Notes: generated from the letters alone by a model not told the origin. 64,000 bases of DNA from Limnanthes douglasii subsp. nivea (GCA_036936605.1 JAUPFV010000005.1:192508958-192572957); one strand, 5' to 3'. Positions 20,546 through 32,084 are shown, counted from the first letter of the stretch. Numbers and translations: made by a program.

Positions 20546-21350
20546 ATGGCGTCTACAGCAACAGAATACATGATTAAAAAATTTGATGGGGGATCCAGCT
20601 TTGTGTTGTGGAAAATTAAAGTGAAATCTTCATTGGTACTGCAAGGGCTGTGGAAGGCTGTGGAGAATAAGTTACCAGAAGAGATGAAAGAATAGGAGAA
20701 GCAAGATCTTCAAGAAAGGGCTTTGTGCTGGATTTTAATGAGTGTGAAAGACAATCTGTTTTGTGAGATTAGTGGTGAGAAGACTGCTATCTGCGCACGG
20801 AAGAAGCTAGGAGATCTTTACTCAAATAAATTAGTAGTAAATCTATTATACTTGAAGAAGCGTTTGTACAATTTCAGATTGAAAGAAAGTATGTCCATAA
20901 CTGAGCACTTAGATCATTTTAAATCAATTAATGGACTTGGAGAACATAGATATCAATATTGAGGATAAGGATCAAGCTTTGTTTGTATTGAGATTGTTAC
21001 CAGCTCCCTATGAAAACTTCGCAGATACCATTATGTATGGAAGGATAAGTTATCGCTAGCAGATGTCAAAAGGTCACTGAAATCAAAGGAGATGAGACAG
21101 TTGCAGCCAGACAATCAAGCTGAAGGGGAAGGTCTTATGACAAGGAGAATATATAGAAGCAAAGCGAGTTCCTTAAGAAGGAAGAACTAGAGGTACAAGT
21201 CAAAGATAAAGCACTCAAACTGTTATGAATGCGGTGAGCAGGGTCATTATAGGAGAGATTGTCCAAAATTGAATGATAAGAAGGGAAATCAAAAAGAAAA
21301 TGCAGCAAATATTGTTGAAGGTGTGAACGATTCCTACAATAGTTAAAACA
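20546..21350 (+). pseudogene. Gag of copia element D
   Basis: ATG at 20546 follows the LTR by 56 nt. It starts MASTATEYMIKKFDGGSSFVLWKIK, the usual copia gag N-terminus, with a TAG at 20693 and then KLGDLYSNKLVVNLLYLKKRL. A frameshift near 20940 is followed by IEDKDQALFVLRLLPAPYENF. A CCHC zinc knuckle (CYECGEQGHYRRDC) is encoded at 21221-21262 with all four ligands intact. Gag packages element RNA; the knuckle binds nucleic acid. Broken by at least one stop and one frameshift. Confidence 0.85.
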
Positions 21351-21369
21351 ATGGTAGATGAGGTGTATT

Positions 21370-21780
21370 ATCCGTGAGTTTAGACTTTGGGCAAAAAGCT
21401 TGGGTACTCAATACTAGCGCTATATATCACATGTGTCAGTTCAAATAGTGGTTCGATACTTGCAAGCCAATATAGGGAATTGTCTATTTAGGGAACAATC
21501 ATTCGTTGACTGTTGATGGTATCGATAACATCAGAATCAAAAAATTTGACAGGATTGTTAGAATCTTGACGAGCTGGCATGTTCCTGGGTTATAGATAAA
21601 CCTGATTTCTCTTGGGACTCTAGACTCTCAGGGTTACGAGTACCGTGCAGAAGACGGTGTAATCAAAGTGACAAAAGACTCAATGGTATGCATGAATGGC
21701 AGTTTGTAGAAGGGTCTTTACATTCTGCAGGCGAGTGTTTATGGACGATGTTGCAGTAGCATCATCATGGAGTAATAGCC
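21370..21780 (+). pseudogene. Aspartic protease of copia element D
   Basis: The stretch reads DFGQKAWVLNTSAIYHMC, where functional copies have a WVLD-T/S-G/A motif; here the catalytic Asp is Asn. It continues NHSLTVDGIDNIRI and WHVPGL, then INLISLGTLDSQGYEY, characteristic of copia protease and the segment before integrase. Three stops interrupt it. Confidence 0.75.
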
Positions 21781-22581
21781 AAAGTAGGCATGATCAAAAT
21801 AAGTTGTGGCTGGCGTCTTGGTCACATGAGTGACAGAGGATTAGCTATTTTGAGAAAGAGGGATTTGTTGAAAGGGTATAAAGCAGAATCATTCGGATTT
21901 TGTGAGCACTGTGTGTTTGGTAAACAAACTATAGTCAAATTCATCAAATCGTCTGTAAGAAAGACTAAAGGACCAGTGGACTACATTCGCTCAGATCATT
22001 GGGTTCCAAGCAGAATTCTATCCAAGAGTGGAGCTAGATACTACATGATTTTGATTGATGATTATTCAAGGATGGTGTGGGTTTACTTTCTGAAAACGAA
22101 AGATGAGGCATATTCAACCTTTATCAAATGGAAGACGATGATTGAGAAGCAAACAGGAAGAAAAATCAAACGTCTTAAGACTAGAAAATAGGTTAAAATA
22201 TTGCAATCGTGAGTTCCATGAGTTATGCAAAGCTGAGGGAATAGTGCGTCATCGCACTTGTTCTAAACACCATAACAGAATGAAGTCGCAGAAAGAATGA
22301 ACATAACTCTTTGTGACAAGGCACGAAGTATGCTCTCGCATTCCGGTGTGAGAAATGATTTTTGGACTGAAGCTATCAATACAACATGTTACTTGGTGAA
22401 TCGGTCTCCATTAATGGCTATTGATTGTAAAACTTCTTTTGAGATTTGCTCTGGATCGTCGGCTGATTATGAACATTTGAGTGTGTCCGGTTGTCCAGCG
22501 TATGCTCATGTGAGAGATGGTAAGCTTGAGCCGAGGGAAAAGAGGTTGATATTTCTAGGATATGCTACTGGAGTGAAGTGA
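21781..22581 (+). pseudogene. Integrase of copia element D
   Basis: The pre-integrase HHCC zinc domain reads RLGHMSDRGLAILRKR, then FCEHCVFGKQ. The core begins DYIRSDHWVPS, with a first catalytic Asp in RSD, and IDDYSRMVWVYFLKTKDEA. The block around the second Asp is lost at a stop at 22189 (KIKRLKTRK). The segment with the catalytic Glu follows (NEVAERMNITLCDKARSML in part) with NTTCYLVNRSPLMAID and the end VSGCPAYAHVRDGKLEPREKRLIFLGY. Non-functional. Confidence 0.85.
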
Positions 22582-23010
22582 TATATGTTATGGTGCACCT
22601 CTCCAAAGTCTCCAGGTTTTCTCATCAGTAAAGACGTTACTTTTAATGAGTTTGCTTCGATAGACAGTCAGAAGAAAGTACACGAAATGGTCGAATCAGG
22701 ATAGGTTGTGAGTAAACATGTGGAGCTTGAAGTAGAATCAGTTCCTAGCAGGTCTAATAATTCAAGTGGTTCTGAGGTGGATCCAGAATCAAGAGGTGAA
22801 GCGTCAGCATCGGATGATAGTGACGATGATGCGCCCGAACCAGAACAACAACCTTATAGTATAGTATTGGGCAGAGAAAGAAGGGATATTTAACTTCTAA
22901 AAAGGTATGTGAATCTAGTTGTATATGCTCTGTCAGTTTCATAAGAAGTTGAGATGCGGGAATCTAGTAGTTACAGATAAGCTATAGTGAGTTCAAAGGC
23001 CTATCAATAG
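22582..23010 (+). pseudogene. Acidic linker between integrase and RT of element D
   Basis: The stretch SGSEVDPESRGEASASDDSDDDAPEPEQQPYSIVLGRERRDI (22768-22893, given here only as landmarks: a Ser/Asp/Glu-rich run then RERRDI) is the typical disordered region before copia RT. Stops occur before and after it. Confidence 0.6.
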
Positions 23011-24078
23011 ATTGGTTCTATGGTAGAAGAGATTGAATATTTTCATAAGAATCAAACATGGAAGCTTGTTGACTTGCCAAAAGGAAAAAAGATAGTATGC
23101 AGTAAATGGGTGTTCAGGAAAAAAAAAGGTAATCCAGGGGTTGAGGCATCTCGATTCAAGGCAAGACTGGTCGCTAAGGGTTTTACTCAAAGGGAATGAA
23201 TCAACTTCAATGAAGTGTTTTCTCCAGTGGTGAAGCGTAGTTCGATTCGAGTTTTGTTAGCCATAGTAGTTTTGCAAGATTTAGAGCTTGAGCAGTTGGA
23301 TGTGAAGACTGCATTTCTACATGGTAAATTGGAGGAGTAAATCTACATGCGAGAACCAGAGGGATCTATCGAACCTAATATGGAAGACAAAGTCCGTCTG
23401 CTAAAGAACTCACTGTATGGTTTGAAACAGTCACATATGCAATGGTATAAACATTTTGATACATTCATGGTGTCAAAATGGTTCACGAAGAGTCCATATG
23501 ATAGTTGTGTGTATCATCAAAATATGTCAGATGATTCTTATGTTTACTTGTTAATGTATGTGGATGATATGCTTATTACTGCTTGTAGTATGTCACACAT
23601 TGTGCAGATAAAGAAGCACCTTAGTGTCAAGTTTGAGATGAAGGATCTGGGTAGAGCAAAGAAAATTCTTGGTATGGAGATTATCAGGAACAGAAGTGTA
23701 GGATCATTACACTTGTCTCAACGAAACTATATTGAGAAAGTGTTACAACGATTCAAGATGTTTGATGCTAAGGCAGTTAGCATTCATTTTGCTACTCATT
23801 TGAAGTTTTCTGCAGTAGGAGCGGCCAAAGACGATGTTGAGTTGGAAAAAATGTCGAACGTTCCATATGCAAGTGTAGTTGGTAGTATCATGTATGCTAT
23901 GGTATGTACACGTCCTGATATTTCACATGTGGTTAGTGTAGTTAGTAGGTATATGAGATGTCTTGGGAAAGAACAGTGGCATGCAGTAAAATGGATACTT
24001 CGGTATCTTAAGAATACTGTGAGCGTTGGCTTAATTTTTAACAAGACCGATATTGGTGAAACACTGAATGATGTTGCA
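23011..24078 (+). pseudogene. Reverse transcriptase of copia element D
   Basis: Opens with MVEEIEYFHKNQTWKLVDLP and SKWVFRKKKGN, then RFKARLVAKGFTQRE, the conserved start of copia RT. A stop at 23338 separates this from 23347-24276, which has LLKNSLYGLKQSHMQWY, the catalytic YVDDM at 23557-23571, SVKFEMKDLGRAKKILGMEI and PYASVVGSIMYAMVCTRPDI. Apart from two or three point stops the domain is well conserved, more so than the Tat elements' RT. Confidence 0.9.
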
Positions 24079-24552
24079 GGATCATTGGTTGGTTTTGTTG
24101 ATTCTGATTTTGCAGGTGATATGGATAAAAGGAGATCTCTGACAGGATATGTATTTACTCTAGCTGGGAGTGCGATCAGTTGGAAAGCACAGTTGCAAGC
24201 TACTGTAGCTTTGTCTACAACAGAGGTAGAGTACATGGTGGTAGCAGAAGCAGCTAAAGAGGCAATATGTTTGTAAGGTTTGGTGGCAGATTTGGGCTTG
24301 GATAGGACTGCAACAAAAGTGTTTTGTGATAGTCAAAACGCCATACACCTTACACGGAACCAGATGTACCATGAGCGTACAAAGCACATAGATGTCAGGT
24401 GTCATTTTATTTGTGATATAATATCAAAGAGAATTGTTGATGTGAAGAAAGTGTCTACACACGATAATCCATCAGATATAATGACTAAGGCAATATCAGT
24501 TCGAAAGTTTAAGGAGTGCCTAAACTGGATCGGTTTTTGCAGTATAGAGTGA
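24079..24552 (+). pseudogene. RNase H of copia element D
   Basis: The frame continues from RT with GFVDSDFAGDMDKRRSLTGY (first catalytic Asp), SWKAQLQATVALSTTEVEYM (conserved Glu), a TAA at 24274-24276, then VADLGLDRTATKVFCDSQNAI (Asp) and TKHIDVRCHFI. All four acidic positions look preserved; one stop and no frameshift. It ends with TGA at 24550-24552. Confidence 0.88.
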
Positions 24553-24625
24553 ATGCCTTACGGGCATTTGGTGAGTCAGAAGAAGAGAAGTTTCTTTGTT
24601 AATAGTGAAGAAAGGATATTCGCCT

Positions 24626-24638
24626 CAAGGGGAAGATT
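24626..24638 (+). other. Polypurine tract of element D
   Basis: CAAGGGGAAGATT immediately precedes the 3' LTR, the usual primer site for plus-strand DNA synthesis. Confidence 0.8.
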
Positions 24639-24964
24639 TGTTGTGAATGAGTCGAATAGTGCCTTAACAGTGTACCGTGCCCGGCGGTACAGTTTTGTGT
24701 CATTGACAGTAAGTTGTAATACAATGGATGGTTTTTTTATTAGTATGTATAGTCCATTAGGCCAATTGTCTCGGTAAGTCTATTTATTCCCTATAAATAG
24801 ACTATTATGGCTATACAAAACATAGTAAAACTTTTTTCTCATACGGCGTCTGCGGACGTAGACAATTATCGAACCACGTTAAATCATGTGTTCATTTCAA
24901 TCTATCCTTCGCATATGTTCTGTAAAAACCATTTTATGATAAATTGCATAGTACTTTAATAACA
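24639..24964 (+). repeat. 3' LTR of copia element D
   Basis: 326 bp, TGTTGTG to TAACA, colinear with the 5' LTR but lacking about 30 bases downstream of the TATA. The TATA inverted repeat is preserved (24778-24787 and 24793-24802). The motif CGGACGTAGACAATTATCG is shared with only one change. The ATATT target duplication follows. Confidence 0.9.
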
Positions 24965-24969
24965 ATATT

Positions 24970-25825
24970 TAACAACGATTTACATAACTTTAAACTTATA
25001 CTGAGTGATCCTATACTTTAGTTATATGAATCATTTCTACAAGCTAATAAATTTAGAGTTAAATTTAATGTAGTAATTCAATAATTTAATGTACTAATTT
25101 TGGGGTTGCCACGTATAGAGAGGGCAAATTTCGAACACTAACATTATTAGAGCAGTGAGTGACCCACATAACGGTACTTGTAGTTGTAGGCTTCCACTAC
25201 AAGTTGATATTGCAGTAAATAGCTTCTGATGTCGGCTAATACAAAAACAATAAACAATAAAACACGTTTGCGGCTATAAATTATCCTTACAATATTTATA
25301 TAGCGATGAATTGTTTAGGACACGAGAATAGATCATCATCTTCCAGACGTCCACTGCTCTTTAGGTTTTATTTGTATAGCGATGAATTGTTTAGGACACG
25401 AGAAGGCTATAAATTATCCTTACAATTTTTAATGATGGAATGGAACTGAAATTTAACTGTTATATTTGTTCTTCGTAATCATGGCAAATAGTAAAACCCA
25501 TATCTGATACTAATTGATTTGATTTGAACTGTTAAATAAAGGTTAAAATAAATAATTCATCTAACTTTAGTTTTAAGCGTACGCGAGAAAAAAAAAACTA
25601 TTTTGGGAGATTTTTTATCTTAATCTTTTTTTAAACACAAACTTCAAATTCTAAATATATATTTTTCACTTCTATTTATAAGACTACCATTTATTTTAAA
25701 AATTTATCTAAATTCTCAGAATTCTTAAAAAATATCTTAAATCTTAATCTTTAATTATCCTGACACTAACATTCTACTATCCAAACTCTGAAATGTACCA
25801 CAAAGAACTAAACAAGGGAGTATTT
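24970..25825. other. Intergenic stretch with scrambled short direct repeats
   Basis: No gene seen. Two segments occur twice in swapped order: GGCTATAAATTATCCTTACA at 25272 and 25405, and TATAGCGATGAATTGTTTAG at 25299 and 25375. The rest is AT-rich with a poly-A tract at 25590. It may contain the left end of the MULE and residual LTR of element C. Confidence 0.6.
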
Positions 25826-28800
25826 ATGACAAATGATGAAATGGACGTCTCTTTGGATGATTTGGTGGATGAGGAGTACGCATATCGAACGGAGGTAACG
25901 ATTTTAACTCTACATTCTATTTTAGTTCATGTCGCATGAATATTTACGATGAACAGTAGGCTTGTCGTACGAATCGTGCAACCAGAAACCCAAAATTCTC
26001 AAACATTCATGCGACAAGATGTCCCCGGGTCGCAAACCTTCATGCGACGCGACTGATTTCCTCATCGCACGATACATGTGATCGTTTAAAAGTTCATTCC
26101 TGCTATGCGATTTGTTAAATATCAAGTTTTGTTATTATATTGTTATGCGTTATAGGAGGAACCTGGCCAACCATCATATATGTATGTTGATTACCCAAAA
26201 ATATTCACAACGGATAGGTTATTTACGAAAGATGAATTAGATGCTTTCGTGTACGATGAATAAAAAACGATTAAGTTCTCCACGATTACAACGCTATATA
26301 ATAGCGGGAAATGGGGATGAACTCCTAGATTAGATTACGTTTGCGAGATGTACAATATTTATGTATCAAAAGCGAAGGCGGAAACTTTAAGGAAAAGCGG
26401 AAGACTACGACGAAGAAATGTAATTGTTCGTTCGCGTTAAAATGCAATCTGATTGACGTACTAGCCATGTAATGGCGTTTGGAAGAAATTAGTGGTAAAC
26501 ACAATCACGATCTTTACGTTCGCTTAGACGGTCATTCCCGCGCTTGTAGGCTAAAACAGTATGAAGAAGAACTAGTTCGTAGTTTGTCTCACCTTGGTTC
26601 GTGTCCTACAATTTCTGCCAAAAACATCATGATGTTGAGCACGGGGGACAAACCTAAATGCAATATTTGTTAACGAAATTGAAGGAGCGTAGATATTCGG
26701 CGTGGGAGCGTTGAAAGATGATTCAAAAGTGATCACCGATTTTTTTCCGCACATACTACGAGCATAAACTTATTGTATACATTCGCTAATGTGTTATTCA
26801 TGAATTGTACCTACAAGACGACTAGGTATAAGATGCCGTTATTAGAGATTGTTGGAGTAACTTTGACTTCGATTACATTTACCGTTGCATGTGTGTTTAT
26901 GAGCGGAGAGAAGATACCAAATTATACATGGGCTTTCGGTACTCTTCGTGGTTTGACGATGGATAATATGTGTGCATTTCGAGCGTTATTGTTACCGATC
27001 GAGAGTTAGCTATCATGCGATCGATCAAGTAGAAATTTATGGGCACGCACCACTTGTTATGCATGTGCAATAGAACATTCTTGGAACGGTTCGAAAGTTA
27101 TTGCACGGTGATGTGATTTCGAAACAATTTGTTGAGTTTTATGGCTACATAGCGGGAGCAAACACGATCAAAATTTACGAAACAAATCTAGCTACATTGA
27201 AGGAGATGTTCATCACTCACCCCAAGTGTATTGATTACGTTATGGACGCATTGATAACGAAATATGGTGACAAGTTTCTTCAACATCGAACGAACAAGAT
27301 CAAACATTACGGCCAAATAACAACAAATAGGTATAACTCCTATAATTTTACTTTTTGTTTTGTTCTTATGTCTCTTTAAAAATTCGTCATAATTATGTAC
27401 TTGTATTATATAGATGCAAGACTGCTCACTCGGCCCATAAAAATACATTGGGACGAACCAATGCAATTTCAAAAAAAATTGGGAAAAGGTTCACAACCTC
27501 CTAACGAAACAACATGTGGGGATCCTCGAATTGTTCGAGCGAAGTAAGTTTTATAATCTACCTGGATTTGATTGTACTTTAACCAAAGAACTTAAAGGAC
27601 ATGTATCTCATGCACGGCTAACCAAATTGATGCATGTTATTTTATTTTCTAGAACTATATGAGTAGATCGGGTAGCATGCGAATGATGTATCTTTAGGAA
27701 AACACAGGGGTTACCTTGTACATGTGAAATTGTGTCAATAGTTAGAGAAAGTATATGAATTTCTAAGAATATATACATATATGTTGGAGATGGTTAGATA
27801 TTGTTAATAAGGATCCCATTTCGCGTGAAGACGATTTGCAAAAAAACTATTCATCATAGATAGTATTATTCGTAGTTTTGGCAATGACCACCAAGACCAT
27901 ATTATCAATAGAGTTATGCAAATCTTAAATCCCAAAACAAGTCATATTCAAGATCTTAAAGAAGCGGGTAGAGCTAAAGGTAGGTCAAAAGAAGGCATGG
28001 ACATATCGACCAAACGGAACCCTAATTCGTTGGGAATATCTCATTGAACAAACAGCTCGTGCTAGCACTCCAACAAACTCGATAGATAGTACACCCGTTA
28101 ATACGTTAGGAAGCACAGCTACCTCGAAAGTGGTTCCGGTTGTAGCATCCAAACCACCACTTGCAAAAATGAAAGTTGGTCGGCCAAAGAAAATTGTTAA
28201 GGATAGGAAGTTAACTTTATACCCGGATTGTATCCCGGCTTTTCTACACCCTTATATCACTAATTTTGTGGACGTTCTCCCGGATAGACAATACGGATAT
28301 CGGTCCGTAGCGCATTCAATATACCTTAATGAGCATCAAATGGGAAAATGTTAGACATGATTTGTTGAATGAGTTGAATGATCATCGTGCATCTTGGTTG
28401 GAAGTTTAAGATTTATCCGATGTTTTGGATGATATGGTACGTAGATTAGATTACTTCAAGCTCAACCCTACTAGCAGTTATTGGATGGCCTTTTCAGATA
28501 TAGGATTAGTCATAGCGACATGGTATCAGTGCATGGTATACCATGTTTCGCAAGCAGCGTCGTTAACGCATCTACCAATTCGTGATGTCCACCTCTGAAC
28601 GCTTTGATAGAGGTCGGAATTGATTTCGTACATGGATGTCACTTTGTTAGTGTAAGTATATCAATTTTATTACATTGATGGACTATTCTTACTTTATTCA
28701 TATCTAATGCACTAATTTGAAACTTTATTTTGTAGATTATTACTCCTCCTGATGGACCGTTGCCGCCATTATACCCGACGTTGGGTGCCTACACTACTGA

Positions 28801-28930
28801 AGAAGCCAGTCAATGAGCGCATCCGTACTACCGTTGGTTTAAACAATATACGAAAATTATGTCGATTAGGAGAGTCAATCTGAACGACACACTACATGTT
28901 ACCGATTTGACTAAAGATGATAATTGATGT
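25826..28930 (+). pseudogene. Mutator-like (MULE) transposase with C-terminal OTU-like domain
   Basis: Exon 1 starts at ATG 25826 (MTNDEMDVSLDD) and ends at 25894. Introns with good GT-AG borders are 25895-26155, 27331-27413 and 28652-28735. Domains in order: acidic N-terminus; FAR1/WRKY-like zinc finger (KCNCSFALKC ending HNH, 26410-26510); MULE catalytic core (VLFMNCTYKTTRYKMPLLEIVGVT, 26780-26870; second Asp in VTDRELAIM near 26990); RCKTAHSAHKNTLG block (27414); SWIM-like CxC (GLPCTCE, 27709); GRPKK basic motif; and an OTU-type segment (VDVLPDRQYGYRSVA, 28268; later IEVGIDFVHGCHFVS). The first catalytic Asp of the MDCTYK motif is Asn, and the OTU DGNC motif is DRQY, losing the catalytic Cys. 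Stops and frameshifts are many. MULE proteins with OTU tails exist in plants; this is a dead copy. Confidence 0.8.
25925..26110. repeat. Palindromic motif cluster 1 (in MULE intron 1)
   Basis: Several copies of TCGCATG or its complement lie in the first intron: GTCGCATGA at 25931, CATGCGAC at 26008, CATGCGACGCGAC at 26041, and weaker versions (GTCGTACGA, CATCGCACG). The complete consensus in the neighbouring clusters is GTCGCATGYGAC. Confidence 0.6.
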
Positions 28931-29286
28931 TATGTTGATTTCTAGAATTTTTCCTTTTTTGTATGTTTATTAACTTATGGATTGAATGTTTATTACCTTA
29001 CGAATTGATGTTTTTAAATTATGAAACTTTTTATATTTATTTAATTTAGTAGTTTCGATTTTATTGTCATTTATTATCTAATAAATGATTTCCTCCTTTT
29101 TATTTATTCACGCCAAATATTATTTTCCGCCAAATACTGTTTCTCGCCACCCGTTGGTTTCCGCCTAAATTTTAGTCCTGCCAAAAGTGATTGTATCTTC
29201 TTTGATATAACGAGGCTAAATCGTTACCTAAGAGTTCATCTACCAAATTTTATTGAACATTAAGAAAAACATTAGGGTTTTGAAAT

Positions 29287-29534
29287 ATGGAGTTTAATGT
29301 AGATGAAGACTATCACTTGCTTCAGGCGGTGAAGTTTGTACCTTCACAATGTTTGACGCTACGACTGATTCTTTTTTTTATCGAGTGCTATGTAGGATGT
29401 ATTTTGATTATCGCCAATTTGGAGTGCCAAATCCTCCACCGTGCAGTCGCGAAGAAGTAAAAAACAAATACAATCGTTTGAAATTTGAACCAATGCAGAG
29501 TCTGTTGTACATGTCTTACAAAATCAAACAATAA
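29287..29534 (+). pseudogene. Small Myb/trihelix-like DNA-binding ORF next to the MULE
   Basis: ATG at 29287 gives MEFNVDEDYHLLQAVKFVPS; after a +1 shift the frame 29349-29534 continues FFYRVLCRMYFDYRQFGVPN, then PPPCSREEVKNKYNRLK. A leading Trp/aromatic-spaced helix plus an S-x-E-x-V-K-N-K-Y-x-R-L helix resembles the Myb/SANT or trihelix domains in proteins carried by plant DNA transposons. It is short and frameshifted. It could instead be a fragment of an unrelated transposon inserted here. Confidence 0.4.
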
Positions 29535-29829
29535 AGTGTGGAACATGAAAGTTAGTGATTTCATTACCATAGATATTGTGGCATACCTCGAGTATATTAT
29601 TACCGAAAAGGAGGATGAAATTTTGAACTCATCACAAGTTGAAGACAACATGTGATACGACTTCGACTACTAAATTTTAGTCGCATTATTTTTTGTTTCT
29701 TTTTAGTATTATTGAACTGCTATGTTATGTTGATATTTAATTATTAATATGTCATTGGATTATTGATGAATTGAAGTTTATTTTATCTTAATTTTTTGTT
29801 ATGCATAAATAAAAATAAACCTTAACTTT

Positions 29830-30190
29830 TCGCATGCGACCGAGTAAGTCCACATCGCATGTGACGGCTTCCTATCTTTTTTTGCTTATGTTTTTCACCA
29901 GAAGAGGTGTTGTCGCATGTAATCTACGACAGAAACTTGGATGTCGTTGCACGTGACCGGGTAAGTCCACTTCGCATACAACGACTTTATATGTTCTTGG
30001 ATCATGTTCTTATCCATAGGAGGTGTTGTGGCAGGGAGTAAATAACTAAAACATAGATGTAATCGTATGCGGCCGAGTAAGTCCACGACTCATGCGACGC
30101 CTTCCTCTTTTTTTGCTCATGTTTTTAACCATATGAGGTATTGTCTCATGCAGTATGCTACAAAAAAATGAATGTTATCGCATGCGACAG
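29830..30190. repeat. Tandem repeat, about 117 bp x 3, with palindromic motif cluster 2
   Basis: The anchor G(A/G)GTAAGTCCAC recurs at 29842, 29959 and 30075, giving periods of 117 and 116. Each unit carries TCGCATGCGAC-like sites, a TTTTTTTGCT(T/C)ATGTTTTT run and AGAGGTGTTGT. Complete or near-complete palindromes are at 29830-29840 and 30178-30188. The copies are diverged, so the array is old. Confidence 0.75.
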
Positions 30191-30272
30191 ATTATTAGAC
30201 ATATTTTCTCATAAGTATTGATAAGTGGCTAGATTGTTTTGTCGTTTACTTAGTTTGCAACAAAAAAAAATC

Positions 30273-30465
30273 CCGATACAAGTCCTGAAAATATAACAAC
30301 AATAAAAAAAATATCAAACGAACCATAAACACGTAAAGATCCTGATACAAACCATAAATACGTAAATACGTGAAGATCCTGATACACATCGCATTAACCA
30401 TAAACACGTAAAGATCCTGATACAAGTCATGAAAATATAACAATAAAAAAAACATCGGAAAAAAA
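30273..30465. repeat. Short tandem repeats with AAGATCCTGATACA core
   Basis: Three head-to-tail units of 27-47 bp share ACCATAAA(C/T)ACGTAAAGATCC TGATACA (30322, 30349, 30396). They lie inside a larger duplication flanked by GAAAATATAACAA at 30286 and 30432. No coding potential. Confidence 0.65.
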
Positions 30466-30879
30466 ATGATCAATTCTATATCAATTCTATAAGGTTGTAT
30501 AAAAGTTTGTTCCCTCGGAGAACTAAGCGTTTTCTTGCTCCCTCAGTACCAACATACAACTAAATGGCGTATAAATATCTAATAAATCATGGCCATCTCA
30601 GTCGCAACATCTAACAACTCATCGTACAGCATCGTGGTTAGTCGTGGCATAAACTCAATTGATCTGAGTGTATCCCTCGGGACCAACACGAACTGAAGCA
30701 CGATTAGTTACTATGAACCGCAAGTTCTTATTTGCCGAAATAGGGTACAACACGTCAGTAATGTCCTTCTAATCCTCGTATCTAGAACGACACGAGGTGA
30801 ATGTGTCCCATCTGACAAGTGACACGATCTGGGTAATAAGGCACAACAACGTTAAACACCTTGAGTGTAAGCTCAACCC

Positions 30880-32084
30880 AACTGACCGTATGGAACGGAC
30901 GCACATCCTGTAGATAAACATACGAAAGAAAAATTACCTGAAAGGAAAGATATAGTTAACAAACATGATAATACAAATATTATGCAATATACCGTTTAAA
31001 TTATTAAAAACAATATACAAATTACATCTCATTCGGTGCATAATCACAGTATGTGGGGCTTATTAGCAGATATGTGGTAATAAGGGAGCATGAAACTGCC
31101 TGAAGTGATCAAAGATCCACGCCTCTAACAGCCCTGTAAACCCACATATGTCGCTGGTACCATACAAAGAACCCTCACTAAGGGAGTTATACAACTCTAG
31201 TAATAGTGGTACTCGTTAGCAAACTTTAGACTATTGCCAGTTTTATTGGCGCAAAAAGTGGTTCCTAATATAAATAATATATACGCCCACGTGGCATGAT
31301 CATCCCTAGCATATGTAGCCCTACTATCACTATATCGCTCAACCGTGAAAGTAGTATGCGAGCAGCTCAAATTCAAATTATCAACATTCTTAAGGTGTCC
31401 AATCAACTCGAATGTTCGTACACCAAGCATACTAGCATAAGTGAAGCATTTCCTTGTCTCATCGTCAAAAGATAAAATGTCGAAGGGCAAACATGTGACC
31501 GGAAAGCCGGTGATGTCGTGGACATCGTCTAAAGTGACAGTCATCTCACTGAATGAGAAATGAAATGATGACGTATCCTCATGCCACCGCTCCAGCAAGG
31601 CTTTCATCAAATGAAGGTTGGTATGCCAACGAGATAGTGTGTCGACAAGGGGCCCAAATATAGTCTCCATGACCTTCGCCCATACTCGAGTCTGATTCTT
31701 GAAGTCCTATTTACGGAGACTTTCGTATATCGCAAAGCAGTGTAAACTGACTATCTCATATAATATGTATCAAATACTAAAACTCGTAAATGTAAAACAT
31801 ATCTATCAAAATTGAGTTTGAAATATATAATATAGTTGTTTATCTGAAAAAATTAAATCTCTATGGTATACACTAAACACCTCATGTAGGGCGTAACCGA
31901 GGTAAAGACTCGGTACTTGGGGCAATACAACGGCAAACTCCATATCGACCTCAGGTGCGGCATGCGAAGATGAACCTCTGTCAGCCATAGCCCATTCAGC
32001 GTGATGGTTGGTATCGTCCCTTGGACCACTGACGCAAGTTTTGTTTCGTAGGACTCCCCGTGGAGAGTTCTTTGGTAGTGACAA
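30880..32084 (-). pseudogene. Plant mobile domain (PMD) protein, antisense to the MULE
   Basis: The minus strand encodes MADRGSSSHAAPEVDMEFAV (ATG at 31988) with FSVYHRDLIF, then after a probable intron or break HCFAIYESLRK and VWAKVMETIFGPLVDTLSRW. The heart is ALLERWHEDTSSFHFSFSEM followed by TVTLDDVHDITGFPV, the signature of the plant mobile domain (aminotransferase-like) family. A frameshift after FANEYHYY leads to LLLELYNSLSEGSLYG and GLLEAWIFDHFRQF, and the end shows YYPDRVTCQMGH, the Y-x-P-x-RV-x-x-Q-G motif that closes the domain. PMD proteins occur free (MAIN/MAIL1) and in transposons. Stops and shifts make this a pseudogene, probably carried by the MULE. Confidence 0.72.

Larger units (their letters stand above)
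20127..24969 (+). mobile_element. Ty1/copia retrotransposon D (Tork-like), full length but mutated, with ATATT target duplication
   Basis: Two LTRs (20132-20489 and 24639-24964) start TGTTGTGAATGAG; the second ends CA. The PBS-like GGTATCATAGCC follows the first LTR and the polypurine tract AAGGGGAAGA precedes the second. The 5 bp before the first LTR (ATATT, 20127-20131) equal the 5 bp after the second (24965-24969). The order gag, protease, integrase, RT, RNase H is that of Ty1/copia. Protein motifs resemble the Tnt1/Tork clade (inference from memory). Frameshifts and stops in gag, protease, integrase and RT make it non-autonomous. It marks the junction with element C's LTR region. Confidence 0.93.

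Noticed and set aside
29830..30190. CRISPR-like array
   Set aside because: The repeats are long, diverged and contiguous without unique spacers, and the genome is eukaryotic.
30880..32084. PMD gene as a functional host MAIN/MAIL-type gene
   Set aside because: Frame breaks and the position beside the MULE favour a transposon-borne pseudogene.
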